Shown here: piece after piece, positions 26,080 to 34,625 of the stretch
How positions within the stretch are numbered: position 1 is the stretch's first letter
Layout of the letters: the number at the start of each line of letters is the position of its first letter
NCBI RefSeq assembly: GCF_049562855.1
Contig: NZ_CP186925.1
Coordinates: 2,790,001 to 2,854,000, forward strand
Length of the DNA stretch: 64,000 bases
Direction: 5' to 3'
DNA from: Ruminococcus_C callidus
GTDB lineage: Bacteria > Bacillota > Clostridia > Oscillospirales > Ruminococcaceae
The notes under the pieces: generated by a model
The model's input: only the letters and a program-made list of their open reading frames with translations
What the model was told of the DNA's origin: nothing
Databases searched by the model: none
Position numbers and translations under genes: made by a program

Positions 26080-27066
26080 TCACACTTCATTTTCCTGCAA
26101 TTCCTGAAAGAATGTGAAATAATCCTGCCGCTTTTCATTGGTGAATGCGATCGCCGTCCGCGGATGCTGGTTCAGGTAACCGGTCAGCAGGTACTGAATG
26201 TCATAGCCCCAGACAACGCCGTCATTTTTCAGCTTCTGCATTTCGTCCTGCAAAAACCGCAGCACCGGCTTGATGTCATACTTCGGATTTTTCAGGAATC
26301 CCATCAGCAGTTCCATTGCACAGTTTCCGGCACCGCGTCCCATGGCAGCCATGGTTGCGTCCAGATAGCTGACACCCATCATAGCACACTCGGTAGTGTT
26401 GGCAAATGCCAGCTGCTGGTTGTTGTGGGCGTGGATACCGATCTTCTTGCCGTATTTTTCGCCGGCTTCCAGATACCGCTGTGCCAGCTGACGCATTTGC
26501 AGCGGATACAGCGAACCGTAACTGTCTACCAGATAGATGACTTCCACGCTGCTCTTGCCCAGCATTTCCAGTGCTTCTTCCAGTTCCGATTCCTGTGCCT
26601 TGGAAACTGCCATGATGTTCACTGTGGTGTGATAGCCCTTTTTCGTACAGGTTTCGATCATGTCAATGGCTGCCGGAATGGTGTTGATATAGGTGGCGAT
26701 CCGCACCATATCCAGAATACTGTCCTTTTTGTCCGGCAGATCCCGTGCCACGTTGGCACGTCCTACGTCTGCCATAACTGCCAGCTGCATCTTCGGGTCG
26801 AGAATGTCGATCAGCACCTTCTGAATGGCATCTTCATGGCAGAACTTCCACTTGCCGAACTTGGATTCCTCGAACAGCTCCGGATCTGCCAGATAGCCGA
26901 TTTCCATCACATCGACACCGGCACGTACATTGGTCAGATACAGCTTCCGGACAAAGTCGTCTGTAAACTCAAAGTTGTTTACCAGTCCGCCGTCCCGAAT
27001 GGTAGCGTCCAGCACTTTGATGTCCGGACGATAGGAGATCATGGTACCCTTTATCATATCGCTCAT
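26080..27066 (-). CDS. HMGL-like aldolase/lyase-domain protein
   Basis: A 328-residue TIM-barrel protein of the HMG-CoA lyase/DmpG family. It has the catalytic start motif DATIRDGG (usually RDG with a metal-binding Asp), VYLVDSYGSL-like mid-barrel strands and the metal-ligand motif GIHAHNNQQLA. The family includes 4-hydroxy-2-oxovalerate aldolase, isopropylmalate synthase and HMG-CoA lyase. No acylating aldehyde dehydrogenase partner or leucine gene is adjacent, so the substrate is unknown. The long C-terminal segment after residue 270 differs from DmpG. The ATG is preceded by GAGGAATC. Confidence 0.8.
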   Translation of the reverse strand: MSDMIKGTMISYRPDIKVLDATIRDGGLVNNFEFTDDFVRKLYLTNVRAGVDVMEIGYLADPELFEESKFGKWKFCHEDAIQKVLIDILDPKMQLAVMADVGRANVARDLPDKKDSILDMVRIATYINTIPAAIDMIETCTKKGYHTTVNIMAVSKAQESELEEALEMLGKSSVEVIYLVDSYGSLYPLQMRQLAQRYLEAGEKYGKKIGIHAHNNQQLAFANTTECAMMGVSYLDATMAAMGRGAGNCAMELLMGFLKNPKYDIKPVLRFLQDEMQKLKNDGVVWGYDIQYLLTGYLNQHPRTAIAFTNEKRQDYFTFFQELQENEV

Positions 27067-27122
27067 TGGAGATTCCTCATTTCTGTGTCATTTTCCACAG
27101 CCGTGGTGACTGCTTTTCTTTA

Positions 27123-27458
27123 AGCAATACCGCACAAAGATTGTGCGACAGATGCGTCGTCAAATTTTTCGTCAGATGAAACAAAAAGCGGAGTGAATAC
27201 TTGATGTATTCACGAGCATTTTTGTGAAATATGAGAGTCTGTTTCGTATCTGACGTATGCAGATTGCGTCGTCAGATTTTTTGAGAGATGAAGGGAAAAA
27301 CGGAGAAAATCCTTTGTGGATTTTCGAGTATTTTCCCGAAATATCTCGGAAAATATGCACGCAAGATGCGTGCGGGAAGATACGAAACAGGCTCTGAAGG
27401 GAAATTTGCAAGCAGATGGCGTGCAAAGTCGACAAATGCTCTTTGTGCGGTATTGCCT
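27123..27458. mobile_element. Family 1 element, 336-bp form (copy C)
   Basis: Inverted ends AGCAATACCGCACAAAG and CTTTGTGCGGTATTGCCT enclose two large hairpin modules (27171-27254 and 27283-27347) and a third region with CGCACGCA-AGA-TGCGTGCG. The direct repeat TTA flanks it (27120-27122, 27459-27461). Same length and near-identical sequence as the copies at 36339 and 38260. Confidence 0.9.
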
Positions 27459-27576
27459 TTATATTATACCAAAAAATGCACCTTTTTGCAAGTATTTCCG
27501 CGTACTTTCTGCATAGCCTGCATAAATCGTGATTTTCGACAATCTGCATTCCAAAAAACTGTTCAGTTTGCCAACG

Positions 27577-27608
27577 AAAAAGGACTGCCCTGCGGCAGTC
27601 CCCTTTTT
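27577..27608. terminator. Bidirectional terminator-like hairpin
   Basis: AAAAAGGACTGCC/GGCAGTCCCCTTTTT with a 4-base loop. No gene directly precedes it on either strand, so it may belong to a lost gene or to an unseen small RNA. Confidence 0.6.
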
Positions 27609-27654
27609 CAGCGTTTCTGTTCTGCCTTATCCGGCAGCGTAATATTCCGGCATC

Positions 27655-27862
27655 TCAGTAGTCAGATCTTTCGGCAGATTGCATAGAAATTCCGCAGGCA
27701 TACTGCCGGTCGCAATTTATCTTAGTGCGACACTCCTTTGTTCTCGGGCAGAATCCTGCCTCGAACGCAGTCGTATTGCAAGGGATTTCTGGGCAATATG
27801 ACGGAAAATCTGCAAGCAGATGGCGTGCAAAGTCGCCAGACGCTCTTTGTGCGGTATTGCCT
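27655..27862. mobile_element. Family 1 element lacking its left end
   Basis: The interior and right end match the 238-bp copy at 49530, including the GTCGCAATTTATC...GTGCGAC insertion, but the right third matches the 336-bp form (GATGGCGTGCAAAGTCGCC). The left end is missing. This mix suggests recombination between copies. Confidence 0.75.
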
Positions 27863-28068
27863 TATATCCTTAAATTTCAGATTTTCCATTGATAGCCTCC
27901 CATAAAGCTTTGAAATTCAGCTTTCAATATATGTCTTTTTAAGTTCTTCGGAAAAAGCTTTTTATTATTCTATTTACATTATATCATAGTTTCTTATCTT
28001 TTTCAATACGGAATTCGTTTTTTTACATATTGTACACATTCTAATTGCTTTATCAAGAAACATATATT

Positions 28069-28088
28069 GTATACTAAAAATAGTATAC
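28069..28088. promoter_or_regulatory. Perfect 20-bp palindrome before glnA
   Basis: GTATACTA-AAAA-TAGTATAC lies 16 bases upstream of the glnA start and overlaps a TATACT -10-like box. It could be an operator for a nitrogen-responsive repressor, or a hairpin at the start of the message. Confidence 0.5.
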
Positions 28089-28104
28089 TTTCAGGAGGTA
28101 TCAT

Positions 28105-29388
28105 ATGTTTTTTTCTGAAACTGACCTATCCGACTTCATCGAGGAAAATGACGTAAAATTTATTCGCATGACCTTTTGCGACACGTTTGGAAATATGAAA
28201 AATATTGCCATCATGCCACGGGAACTGCACCGTGCCATTACAGACGGCATTCCGTTCAATGCCACCGGACTGCTGGAGGCATCGCACCAGAACCTGCTGC
28301 TGAAACCGGACACCTCTACCCTGTCCATTCTGCCGTGGCGGCCCCAGTCCGGTCGTGTGGTACGTTTCTTCTGTAAACTGTACCACATGGACGGCACTCC
28401 CTACGAAGGCGATCTTCGCCGCAATCTGCGGGAAACCATGAAGTCCCTTCAGAATCAGGGCTATCAGTGTGAAATGGGCACCCGCTGCGAGTTCTACCTG
28501 TTCGAAACCGACATGGAGGGCAAGCCTACCAAGAAGCCCTGCGATCAGGGCGGCTATCTGGACGTGGCTCCGCTGGACAAATGCGAAAACACCCGCCGCG
28601 AGATCTGCCTGTCGCTGGAGGAAATGGGACTGAACCCTACCACCTCCTGCCACAAGCACGGCCCCGGACAAAACGAGATCGACTTCGCATGCAGCAATCC
28701 GCTGACAGCTGCCGACAACATGGCTCACTACAAGACCGTAGTCAAGACCATTGCGGCACAGAATGGCTTCTACGCTTCGTTTATGCCGAAGCCGTTCAAG
28801 GACTGCAGCGGCAGCGGGCTGAAGATCATCCTGTGCATCAAGAAAGACGACAAGAGCATTTTCGGCAACAGCCACGAAGCCCTTACCCCGGAGGGCAGAG
28901 CCTTTATTGCCGGAATCCTCAATCGGGTACGGGAATTCACCATGTTCTCCAACCCCACGATCAACTCCTACGACCGCTTCGGCTATCGTGCGGCACCCTC
29001 CCGCATCAACTGGTCCGAGGAAAACCGCATTCCGCTGGTACAGCTGCTGTATGCTCCGGGTCGGGACGGCTCCATTGAATTCCGTTCCGCTGACGCATAC
29101 TGCAATCCGTACATCACATTCCAGATGCTGCTGAGTGCCGGCATGGCAGGAATCCAGAACAACGAGGAACTGTCCGACAACATGAATGCAGCAAATGAAA
29201 ATTCTGCCATTCCCACACTTCCCCACTCCCTGGAAGAATCTATCCAGCTGGCACTGGAAAGCGAATTTGTCCGTAACACTGTGCCCAAGGCAATTCTCCA
29301 CGATTTTTCCGCGGCAATGCAGAAAGAAGTCGATGCCTATCATCTGGCAAAAGATCCGGAAGCATTCTGCTTCGACCGATATTTTTAA
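28105..29388 (+). CDS. glnA: Glutamine synthetase, type I
   Basis: Glutamine synthetase assimilates ammonium into glutamine at the cost of ATP. The 427-residue length fits the GSI-alpha group. The beta-Grasp N-terminal domain (KFIRMTFCDTFGNMKNI) is followed by the catalytic domain with metal ligands in GTRCEFYLFE and NEIDFACSNP, the ATP/ammonium region FMPKPFKDCSGSGLKI, and the Arg-containing segment RAAPSRINWS (usually RSAxxRIP). AGGAGG lies 7-8 bases before the ATG. It is followed after 44 bases by an ANTAR-type regulator, so the pair is a nitrogen unit. Confidence 0.94.
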   Translation: MFFSETDLSDFIEENDVKFIRMTFCDTFGNMKNIAIMPRELHRAITDGIPFNATGLLEASHQNLLLKPDTSTLSILPWRPQSGRVVRFFCKLYHMDGTPYEGDLRRNLRETMKSLQNQGYQCEMGTRCEFYLFETDMEGKPTKKPCDQGGYLDVAPLDKCENTRREICLSLEEMGLNPTTSCHKHGPGQNEIDFACSNPLTAADNMAHYKTVVKTIAAQNGFYASFMPKPFKDCSGSGLKIILCIKKDDKSIFGNSHEALTPEGRAFIAGILNRVREFTMFSNPTINSYDRFGYRAAPSRINWSEENRIPLVQLLYAPGRDGSIEFRSADAYCNPYITFQMLLSAGMAGIQNNEELSDNMNAANENSAIPTLPHSLEESIQLALESEFVRNTVPKAILHDFSAAMQKEVDAYHLAKDPEAFCFDRYF

Positions 29389-29432
29389 GCAGCCGGAAAA
29401 CTGCAATCTGAAAAAGAGGAGGAAACACAACG

Positions 29433-30005
29433 GTGTATTCAGAACGCACGTTAATGATCTCCGGCTCTGAAAAAGGACTGGACAGTGTCACCAGCTTTTT
29501 GAAAGCCTGTGGCTGCGGCTCCGTTGCAGTCATCTCCAGCGGCAGCGAAGCAAGACGCATGATTCCTCATGATGACTTTGACCTGATTTTGATCAACACG
29601 CCGCTGAAAGACGAATTCGGACACCAGCTGGCAGTGAAACTCTGTGAGTCCACATGTTCCGGTGTCATTCTGATCTGCAAGGCAGATCTGGCAGAGGAAA
29701 TGACCAATCGCACCAGTGACTACGGAGTCTGTGTGGTTCCCAAGCCGCTGAACAAGCAGGAACTGTTACAGGCGATCCGCATGGGAAGTGCCTTTCGCCA
29801 TCGTTTGCTGGGGCTGCAAAAGGAAAACAACAAGCTTCGTGCCAAGTTAGAGGAACTGCGGTACGTTTCCCGTGCAAAGTTCCTGCTGATCACGGAACAG
29901 GGCATGTCGGAAGAAGCTGCACACCGTTACATTGAGAAAAGTGCAATGGACACCAGACGCACCCGAAAAGAGGTTTCTCTGGAAATCATTGCAAAATATG
30001 AATAA
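29433..30005 (+). CDS. ANTAR-domain response regulator, atypical receiver
   Basis: The 190-residue protein has a receiver-like domain (residues ~5-115), a coiled-coil linker (RLLGLQKENNKLRAKLEELR) and a C-terminal ANTAR domain (AKFLLITEQGMSEEAAHRYI). ANTAR proteins bind paired hairpins with hexanucleotide loops and prevent termination. The receiver has ILINTPL where the phosphorylated Asp should be, and it lacks the acidic pair near the N-terminus, so phosphorylation is unlikely. The Lys of PKPL is retained. Linkage to glnA suggests control of nitrogen genes. GTG start with GAGGAGG upstream. Confidence 0.9.
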   Translation: MYSERTLMISGSEKGLDSVTSFLKACGCGSVAVISSGSEARRMIPHDDFDLILINTPLKDEFGHQLAVKLCESTCSGVILICKADLAEEMTNRTSDYGVCVVPKPLNKQELLQAIRMGSAFRHRLLGLQKENNKLRAKLEELRYVSRAKFLLITEQGMSEEAAHRYIEKSAMDTRRTRKEVSLEIIAKYE

Positions 30006-30021
30006 GCGTCTGCTTATCTAA

Positions 30022-30143
30022 GGCAATACCGCACAAAGAGCGTCTGGCGACTTTGCACGCCATCTGCTTGCAAATTTCCCTTCAGAGCCTGTTTCGTATC
30101 TTCTCGCACGCATCTGTCGCACAATCTTTGTGCGGTATTGCCA
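30022..30143. mobile_element. Family 1 element, 122-bp form
   Basis: Both ends are present with only the right-hand interior of the 336-bp form (in inverse orientation). The direct repeat TAA flanks it (30019-30021, 30144-30146). It lies 16 bases after the ANTAR gene stop. Confidence 0.85.
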
Positions 30144-30150
30144 TAACAAC

Positions 30151-30195
30151 AAAAACCGCAGCGGAAAGAGCGATTCTCTCCGCTACGGTTTTTTT
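30151..30195 (+). terminator. Terminator of glnA-ANTAR
   Basis: AAAAACCGCAGCGGA/TCCGCTACGGTTTTTTT forms a strong stem with a T7 run on the plus strand. Confidence 0.8.
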
Positions 30196-30223
30196 GAAAT
30201 CTATTTCAGATGTTGTCCGCACA

Positions 30224-30256
30224 AAACCGTCAGGCGGGCTTTGTGCGGTATTGCCT
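30224..30256. mobile_element. Family 1 right-end fragment at the upp stop
   Basis: AACCGTCAGGCGGGCTTTGTGCGGTATTGCCT matches the right end of the 238-bp form and ends one base from the upp stop codon. Confidence 0.65.
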
Positions 30257-30257
30257 T

Positions 30258-30887
30258 TTACTTTGTGCCGAAAATACGGTCGCCGGCATCGCCCAGACCC
30301 GGAACGATATAGCCCTTTTCGTTCAGGCTTTCGTCCACGCCGCCGCAGTAGATGTCCACGTCCGGATGTGCTGCCAGCAGGGCATCGCGTCCCTCCGGAC
30401 AAGCCAGAATGCACAGGAACTTAATGCTCTTGACACCCATTTCCTTCAGATCCTTGATCGCTGCGATCGCAGAAGTACCGGTTGCCAGCATCGCGTCTAC
30501 TACGATAACTTCCCGTTCTGCAATATCGTCCGGCATCTTGGAATAATACTTCACTGCATCATGTGTGCCCGGTTCGCAGAAAATGCCGATATGACCGATC
30601 TTTGCCGCCGGAATCAACGAAGTCACGCCGTCAACCAGTCCCAGACCTGCACGGAGAATCGGCACGAATGCCAGCTTTCTGCCGGAGATGACCTTGGTCT
30701 TTGCGATTCCCTGATGTGTTTCGATCGTGATTTCCTTCATCGGCAGATCTCTGGTTGCCTCATAGCAAATCAGCATTGCTGTTTCCGAAGTCAGTTCCCG
30801 AAATTCCTTTACGCCTGTCATTTTATCCCGCATCAGTGAGATCTTATGCTGCACCAGCGGGTGATCTACTACATGAATTCCTGCCAT
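30258..30887 (-). CDS. upp: Uracil phosphoribosyltransferase
   Basis: Upp converts uracil and PRPP to UMP in pyrimidine salvage. The 209-residue protein starts MAGIHVVDHPLVQHK with AGGAGG upstream. It has the conserved RAGLGLVDG region, the PRPP loop in VVDAMLATGTSA (Gly-Thr-Ser for the usual Gly-Gly-Ser) and the C-terminal GLGDAGDRIFGTK uracil-binding segment. It is transcribed after rpiB, 17 bases away, a common order in Firmicutes. Confidence 0.96.
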   Translation of the reverse strand: MAGIHVVDHPLVQHKISLMRDKMTGVKEFRELTSETAMLICYEATRDLPMKEITIETHQGIAKTKVISGRKLAFVPILRAGLGLVDGVTSLIPAAKIGHIGIFCEPGTHDAVKYYSKMPDDIAEREVIVVDAMLATGTSAIAAIKDLKEMGVKSIKFLCILACPEGRDALLAAHPDVDIYCGGVDESLNEKGYIVPGLGDAGDRIFGTK

Positions 30888-30904
30888 AATTTTTTCCTCC
30901 TGTG

Positions 30905-31345
30905 TTACCATTCCTGTTCCAGTTCTGTGATCATATGCACACGCTTTTCGTGTCTGCCGCCCTCAAACGGGGTATCCAGAAAGATCTCCACCAATTCCAG
31001 TGCCAGACCGCTGCCCAGTGTGCGGGCACCCATGCACATCACATTGGCATCATTGTGCAGACGGGTATACTTGGTAGAAAACGCATCTGCACAGAGTGCG
31101 GCACGAACGCCGCGGATCTTATTGGCAGCGATCGACATGCCAATGCCTGTGCCGCAAATCAGAATTCCCATGTCACCGGAGTGCGATGCTACTGCGGCAC
31201 CAACTGCCTTGGCGATCACCGGATAATCGGCTCTCTCTCCGTCACAGCCACAGTCCTCCACTTCCAACTGCCGTTCTTTCAGCAGTGCGATCACTTCCTG
31301 CTTTCGCTCGTAACCGGCGTGGTCGCATCCAATCCAAATCTTCAT
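30905..31345 (-). CDS. rpiB: Ribose-5-phosphate isomerase B
   Basis: RpiB interconverts ribose 5-phosphate and ribulose 5-phosphate. The 146-residue sequence starts MKIWIGCDHAGYERK and carries the active-site Cys in ICGTGIGMSIAANK and the conserved RLHNDANVMCMGART. AAAGGAG lies before this ATG; an upstream in-frame start at 31408 has no ribosome site. Ribose phosphate feeds PRPP for the downstream Upp. Confidence 0.95.
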   Translation of the reverse strand: MKIWIGCDHAGYERKQEVIALLKERQLEVEDCGCDGERADYPVIAKAVGAAVASHSGDMGILICGTGIGMSIAANKIRGVRAALCADAFSTKYTRLHNDANVMCMGARTLGSGLALELVEIFLDTPFEGGRHEKRVHMITELEQEW

Positions 31346-31410
31346 GTTCTTCTGACTCCTTTGTTCTGAGATATGGCAGCACTCCACAAATACCGCGTTG
31401 CCATGCATTC

Positions 31411-31439
31411 ATTATACCATATTTATTTGACAATTGCAA
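31411..31439 (-). promoter_or_regulatory. Promoter of rpiB-upp
   Basis: TTGCAA (31434-31439) and TATAAT (31411-31416), 17 bases apart on the minus strand. A family 1 end remnant starts directly upstream at 31440. Confidence 0.7.
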
Positions 31440-31457
31440 GGGAAATACTACATAAAG

Positions 31458-31739
31458 CACGGAAATCAATTTTCATGATAGCCTCCCCTGAAAGGGGTGA
31501 CTCCCCACGGGGTGGGGAGATGCCCGCAGGGCAGAGGGGACCGCTCAGTACGAGGGGGACCGCCGTTAGGCGGTGGAGAGGTTTTTTCGTAAAATCCTTT
31601 TATGGCGTTTCCGGCATAAGTGGAAACCCCTCAGTCAGTGCTACGCACTGCCAGCTCCCCTTTCAGGGGAGCCTCACTTGTCAAACTTCATAATTTGGCA
31701 CAATTTAAATCAACACATTTTTGAAAATTGATTTCCGTG
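31458..31739. mobile_element. Family 2 element, 282 bp, perfect 9-bp duplication
   Basis: Ends CACGGAAATCAATTTTCA and TGAAAATTGATTTCCGTG enclose the CCTCCCC...GGGGAGCC core. TACATAAAG is repeated on both sides (31449-31457 and 31740-31748). The left flank GGAAATACTACATAAAG (31441-31457) resembles a family 1 end, so this copy sits at or in an older family 1 remnant. The right duplication ends at the tsaB stop codon. Confidence 0.9.
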
Positions 31740-31748
31740 TACATAAAG

Positions 31749-32432
31749 TCACTTTGCCCTTTGCTTTTCCTGCAAGTCCTTTTCCGCCTTGACCAGCTGC
31801 AAATATTCCGGAAACAGTTCCTCCGGTGTCTGCCATGCCGCCTGTGCTGCTGCCAGACAGATGCCGGCACCGTTTTGCAGTTTTGTCGCCGGCGAAGCGG
31901 CATGCAGAAACGCCGAAGCGGGAATCTCCTCCATTGCATCGCCCACCAGCAGCACTGGTTCTCCCAGAGCCGCCAGCTGTTCCGACAGTTCTGCCACCGG
32001 CTGCATGCCGTCCGGACGGAGAGCTGTAACTGTAGTTCCGTCGCTGCGATACAGTCCGGCATAGACCAGAGCCTGCCGTGCCGTCATCACGCTGCAAATC
32101 ACGCCCTGCCACGACAGATTCTGCCACGCCAGTCCCTCCAGCGTGGAGATTCCCACACAGGGAATTTGCAGGGCATACGCCATGGCTTTCACGGCGGCGA
32201 TGCCGATACGCAGACCGGTATAAGACCCCGGACCCTTTGCCACGGCAAAGCCGTCTACGTCCTGCCACTGCAAACCGGTATCTGCCAACAGACGCTCTGC
32301 CAGCGGCAGGATCACCTGCGAATGGGTACGCTTGGTATAAACAGACTGCTGTGCCAGCAGGCAGCCGGCTTCGCTGTCATACAGAGCCGCAGCGGCAACT
32401 TTTCCGGAAGTATCAATCCCCAAGATCCGCAA
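31749..32432 (-). CDS. tsaB: tRNA threonylcarbamoyladenosine protein TsaB
   Basis: TsaB is the TsaD partner needed for the t6A modification at tRNA position 37. The ~227-residue protein belongs to the actin-like ATPase fold and has ILGIDTSG at the start and the motif AKGPGSYTGLRIGIAAVKA. The ATG at 32441 directly follows AGGAG with no spacing. A TTG at 32432 has the correct 9-base spacing and is preferred. It overlaps tsaE by about 20 bases, so the two are coupled. tsaD is not in the window. Confidence 0.92.
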   Translation of the reverse strand: MRILGIDTSGKVAAAALYDSEAGCLLAQQSVYTKRTHSQVILPLAERLLADTGLQWQDVDGFAVAKGPGSYTGLRIGIAAVKAMAYALQIPCVGISTLEGLAWQNLSWQGVICSVMTARQALVYAGLYRSDGTTVTALRPDGMQPVAELSEQLAALGEPVLLVGDAMEEIPASAFLHAASPATKLQNGAGICLAAAQAAWQTPEELFPEYLQLVKAEKDLQEKQRAK

Positions 32433-32862
32433 AACGCTCATCTCCTTCTATTGTGATCTGCCGTGCCGCATCAGAAAGCCGTTCAATGGTGATCCGCAGA
32501 CAGCCTGCCGGCAGTTCCGACACGATGTTCTCCGACCACTCAATGGCAAACACGCCCTCGTCCAGCGGATAGTCGTAGAAACCCGTGGATTCCAGATCCA
32601 TTGCCCCCTCGATGCGGTACATGTCAAAGTGGTAGAGCGACAGCCCGCTGCCGTGGTACTCCTGCACAATGGCAAATGTGGGAGAAGACACCACGTCCGG
32701 CAGCCCCATGCCTTTCGCCAGCCCGCGGGTAAAGGTAGTTTTTCCCACACCCAGCCCGCCGAAATAGGCGATCACATCACCGGCATGCAGCCGCTTGCCC
32801 ACCTGCTCCGCAAAGGCGACGGTTTCCGCCGGAGAAGCCGTTGTTTTCTGTATTTTCAACAC
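32413..32862 (-). CDS. tsaE: tRNA threonylcarbamoyladenosine ATPase TsaE
   Basis: TsaE is the ATPase that resets the TsaB-TsaD complex. The 149-residue protein has the P-loop GGLGVGKTTFTRG, the SSPTFAIVQEY switch and LYHFDMYRI with the conserved Asp-Tyr pair. The start is GTG with AAGGAG 10 bases upstream. It follows fhs and overlaps tsaB. Confidence 0.95.
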   Translation of the reverse strand: MLKIQKTTASPAETVAFAEQVGKRLHAGDVIAYFGGLGVGKTTFTRGLAKGMGLPDVVSSPTFAIVQEYHGSGLSLYHFDMYRIEGAMDLESTGFYDYPLDEGVFAIEWSENIVSELPAGCLRITIERLSDAARQITIEGDERFADLGD

Positions 32863-32881
32863 GTCTGTGCATCTCCTTCGA

Positions 32882-34552
32882 TTAGAACAAACCAGTGATA
32901 TTGCCGTTGTTGTCGCAGTCGATCTTCAGGGCAGACGGTGCCTTCGGCAGTCCCGGCATGGTCATGATGTTGCCGGTGAGCACTACCACAAAGCCGGCAC
33001 CGTTGGACAGTGTCACGTCACGGACGGTAATGGTAAAATGCTCCGGCTTGCCCAGCTTGGCAGCATCGTCCGACAGGGAATACTGTGTCTTTGCCACGCA
33101 GACCGGCAGATTGCCGCAGCCCAGTGCGTTGATCTGTGCCAGTGCTTTCTTTGCCGGTGCAGTAAAGGTCACGCCGTCTGCACGGTAGATTTCCTTAGCG
33201 ATCTTCTCCACCTTTTCTTCCACAGACAGTTCGGTGTCATACAATACGTGGAAGTTGGACGGCTTGGTTTCGATCGTTTTGCAGACCTTTTCTGCCAGTT
33301 CCTTGCCGCCTGCTCCGCCCTTGGCGAATACTTCGGTCAGTGCAAACTCTGCACCCAGACTCTCGCAGAATTCCTGAATGAAGTGCAGTTCTGCATCGGT
33401 GTCGCACTGGAAGCGGTTGATCGCAACCACTACCGGCACGCCGTACTTCTTCATGTTTTCAATGTGCACCTGGAGGTTGACAATGCCCTTTTTCAGAGCG
33501 TCCAGATTCTCGGTAGTCAGTTCCGTCTTGGGAACGCCGCCGTTGTATTTCAGGGCACGGACAGTTGCCACCAGAACCACACAGTCCGGCTTCAGACCAC
33601 CGTAGCGGCACTTGATGTCAAAGAATTTTTCAGCACCCAGATCAGAGCCGAAGCCTGCTTCGGTAACGCAGTAATCACCCAGCTTCAGTGCCAGCTTGGT
33701 AGCACGGATCGAGTTACAGCCGTGGGCAATATTGGCGAACGGGCCGCCGTGGATCAGTGCCGGCGTGTGTTCCAGAGTCTGTACCAGATTCGGCTTCAGT
33801 GCATCTTTCAGCAAAGCTGTCATGGCACCATTTGCCCCCAGATCCTTGGCATAAACCGGATTGCCGTCCAGATCGTATGCCACCAGGATCTTGCCCAGAC
33901 GTTCTTTCAGGTCTGCCAGATCAGAAGCCAGACAGAGAATCGCCATGACTTCGGAAGCTACAGTGATCTGGAAGCTGTCGCTTCTGGGAATGCCGTCTAC
34001 CTTGCCGCCCAGACCGATGACAATGTTCCGGAGAGCACGGTCGTTCATGTCCAGCACACGCTTGAGCATGACGCGACGCTGGTCGATCCGCAGCACATTG
34101 CCCTGCTGCATATGGTTGTCCAGCATCGCACAGAGCAGGTTGTTTGCCGATGTAATGGCATGCATATCACCGGTGAAGTGCAGGTTGATGTCCTCCATGG
34201 GAACTACCTGTGCATAGCCGCCGCCGGCTGCTCCGCCCTTGATGCCGAACACCGGTCCCAAAGACGGTTCCCGCAGTGCCAGAACTGTTTTCTTGCCGAT
34301 CTGATGCAGTGCGTCTGCCAGACCAACGCTGACGGTCGTCTTGCCCTCGCCTGCCGGCGTGGGGTTAATGGCAGTCACCAGAATCAGCTTGCCGTTCGGC
34401 TTGCTGTCCAGCTTCTGGAACAGCTGCTCCGACAGCTTTGCCTTGTAGTGTCCGTAGTACTCAATGTCCTCCTCTGCAATGGACAGCTCCGCAGCGATCT
34501 TGCCAATGGGATACATTTCTGCATTCTGTGCAATTTCGATATCCGATAACAT
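32882..34552 (-). CDS. fhs: Formate-tetrahydrofolate ligase
   Basis: The enzyme makes 10-formyl-THF from formate, THF and ATP. The 556-residue protein starts MLSDIEIAQNAEMYPIGKIA behind AAAGGAG; the in-frame ATG at 34609 is not favoured. The ATP loop INPTPAGEGKTTVSVGLADA and the GNIMTMPGLP C-terminus are intact. In a fermentative gut bacterium it recycles formate into purine and Met synthesis; metK lies nearby. A promoter precedes it, and tsaE-tsaB may share its transcript. Confidence 0.97.
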   Translation of the reverse strand: MLSDIEIAQNAEMYPIGKIAAELSIAEEDIEYYGHYKAKLSEQLFQKLDSKPNGKLILVTAINPTPAGEGKTTVSVGLADALHQIGKKTVLALREPSLGPVFGIKGGAAGGGYAQVVPMEDINLHFTGDMHAITSANNLLCAMLDNHMQQGNVLRIDQRRVMLKRVLDMNDRALRNIVIGLGGKVDGIPRSDSFQITVASEVMAILCLASDLADLKERLGKILVAYDLDGNPVYAKDLGANGAMTALLKDALKPNLVQTLEHTPALIHGGPFANIAHGCNSIRATKLALKLGDYCVTEAGFGSDLGAEKFFDIKCRYGGLKPDCVVLVATVRALKYNGGVPKTELTTENLDALKKGIVNLQVHIENMKKYGVPVVVAINRFQCDTDAELHFIQEFCESLGAEFALTEVFAKGGAGGKELAEKVCKTIETKPSNFHVLYDTELSVEEKVEKIAKEIYRADGVTFTAPAKKALAQINALGCGNLPVCVAKTQYSLSDDAAKLGKPEHFTITVRDVTLSNGAGFVVVLTGNIMTMPGLPKAPSALKIDCDNNGNITGLF

Positions 34553-34625
34553 AAAAAATTCTCCTTTTCTCTGCCGGCCGTTCCGAACAAGCCGTGCATT
34601 TTTTCGCAATCAGAAACATACTTTT

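Noticed and set aside
27309..27549. Repeated 66- and 84-codon frames inside the 336-bp elements (also at 36316 and 38309)
   Set aside because: They recur only because the elements are near identical, and they run through the hairpin arms. No ribosome site or known domain is seen.
27863..28104. ANTAR-target double hairpin in the glnA leader
   Set aside because: No pair of stems with six-base loops having A at position 1 and G at position 4 could be found.
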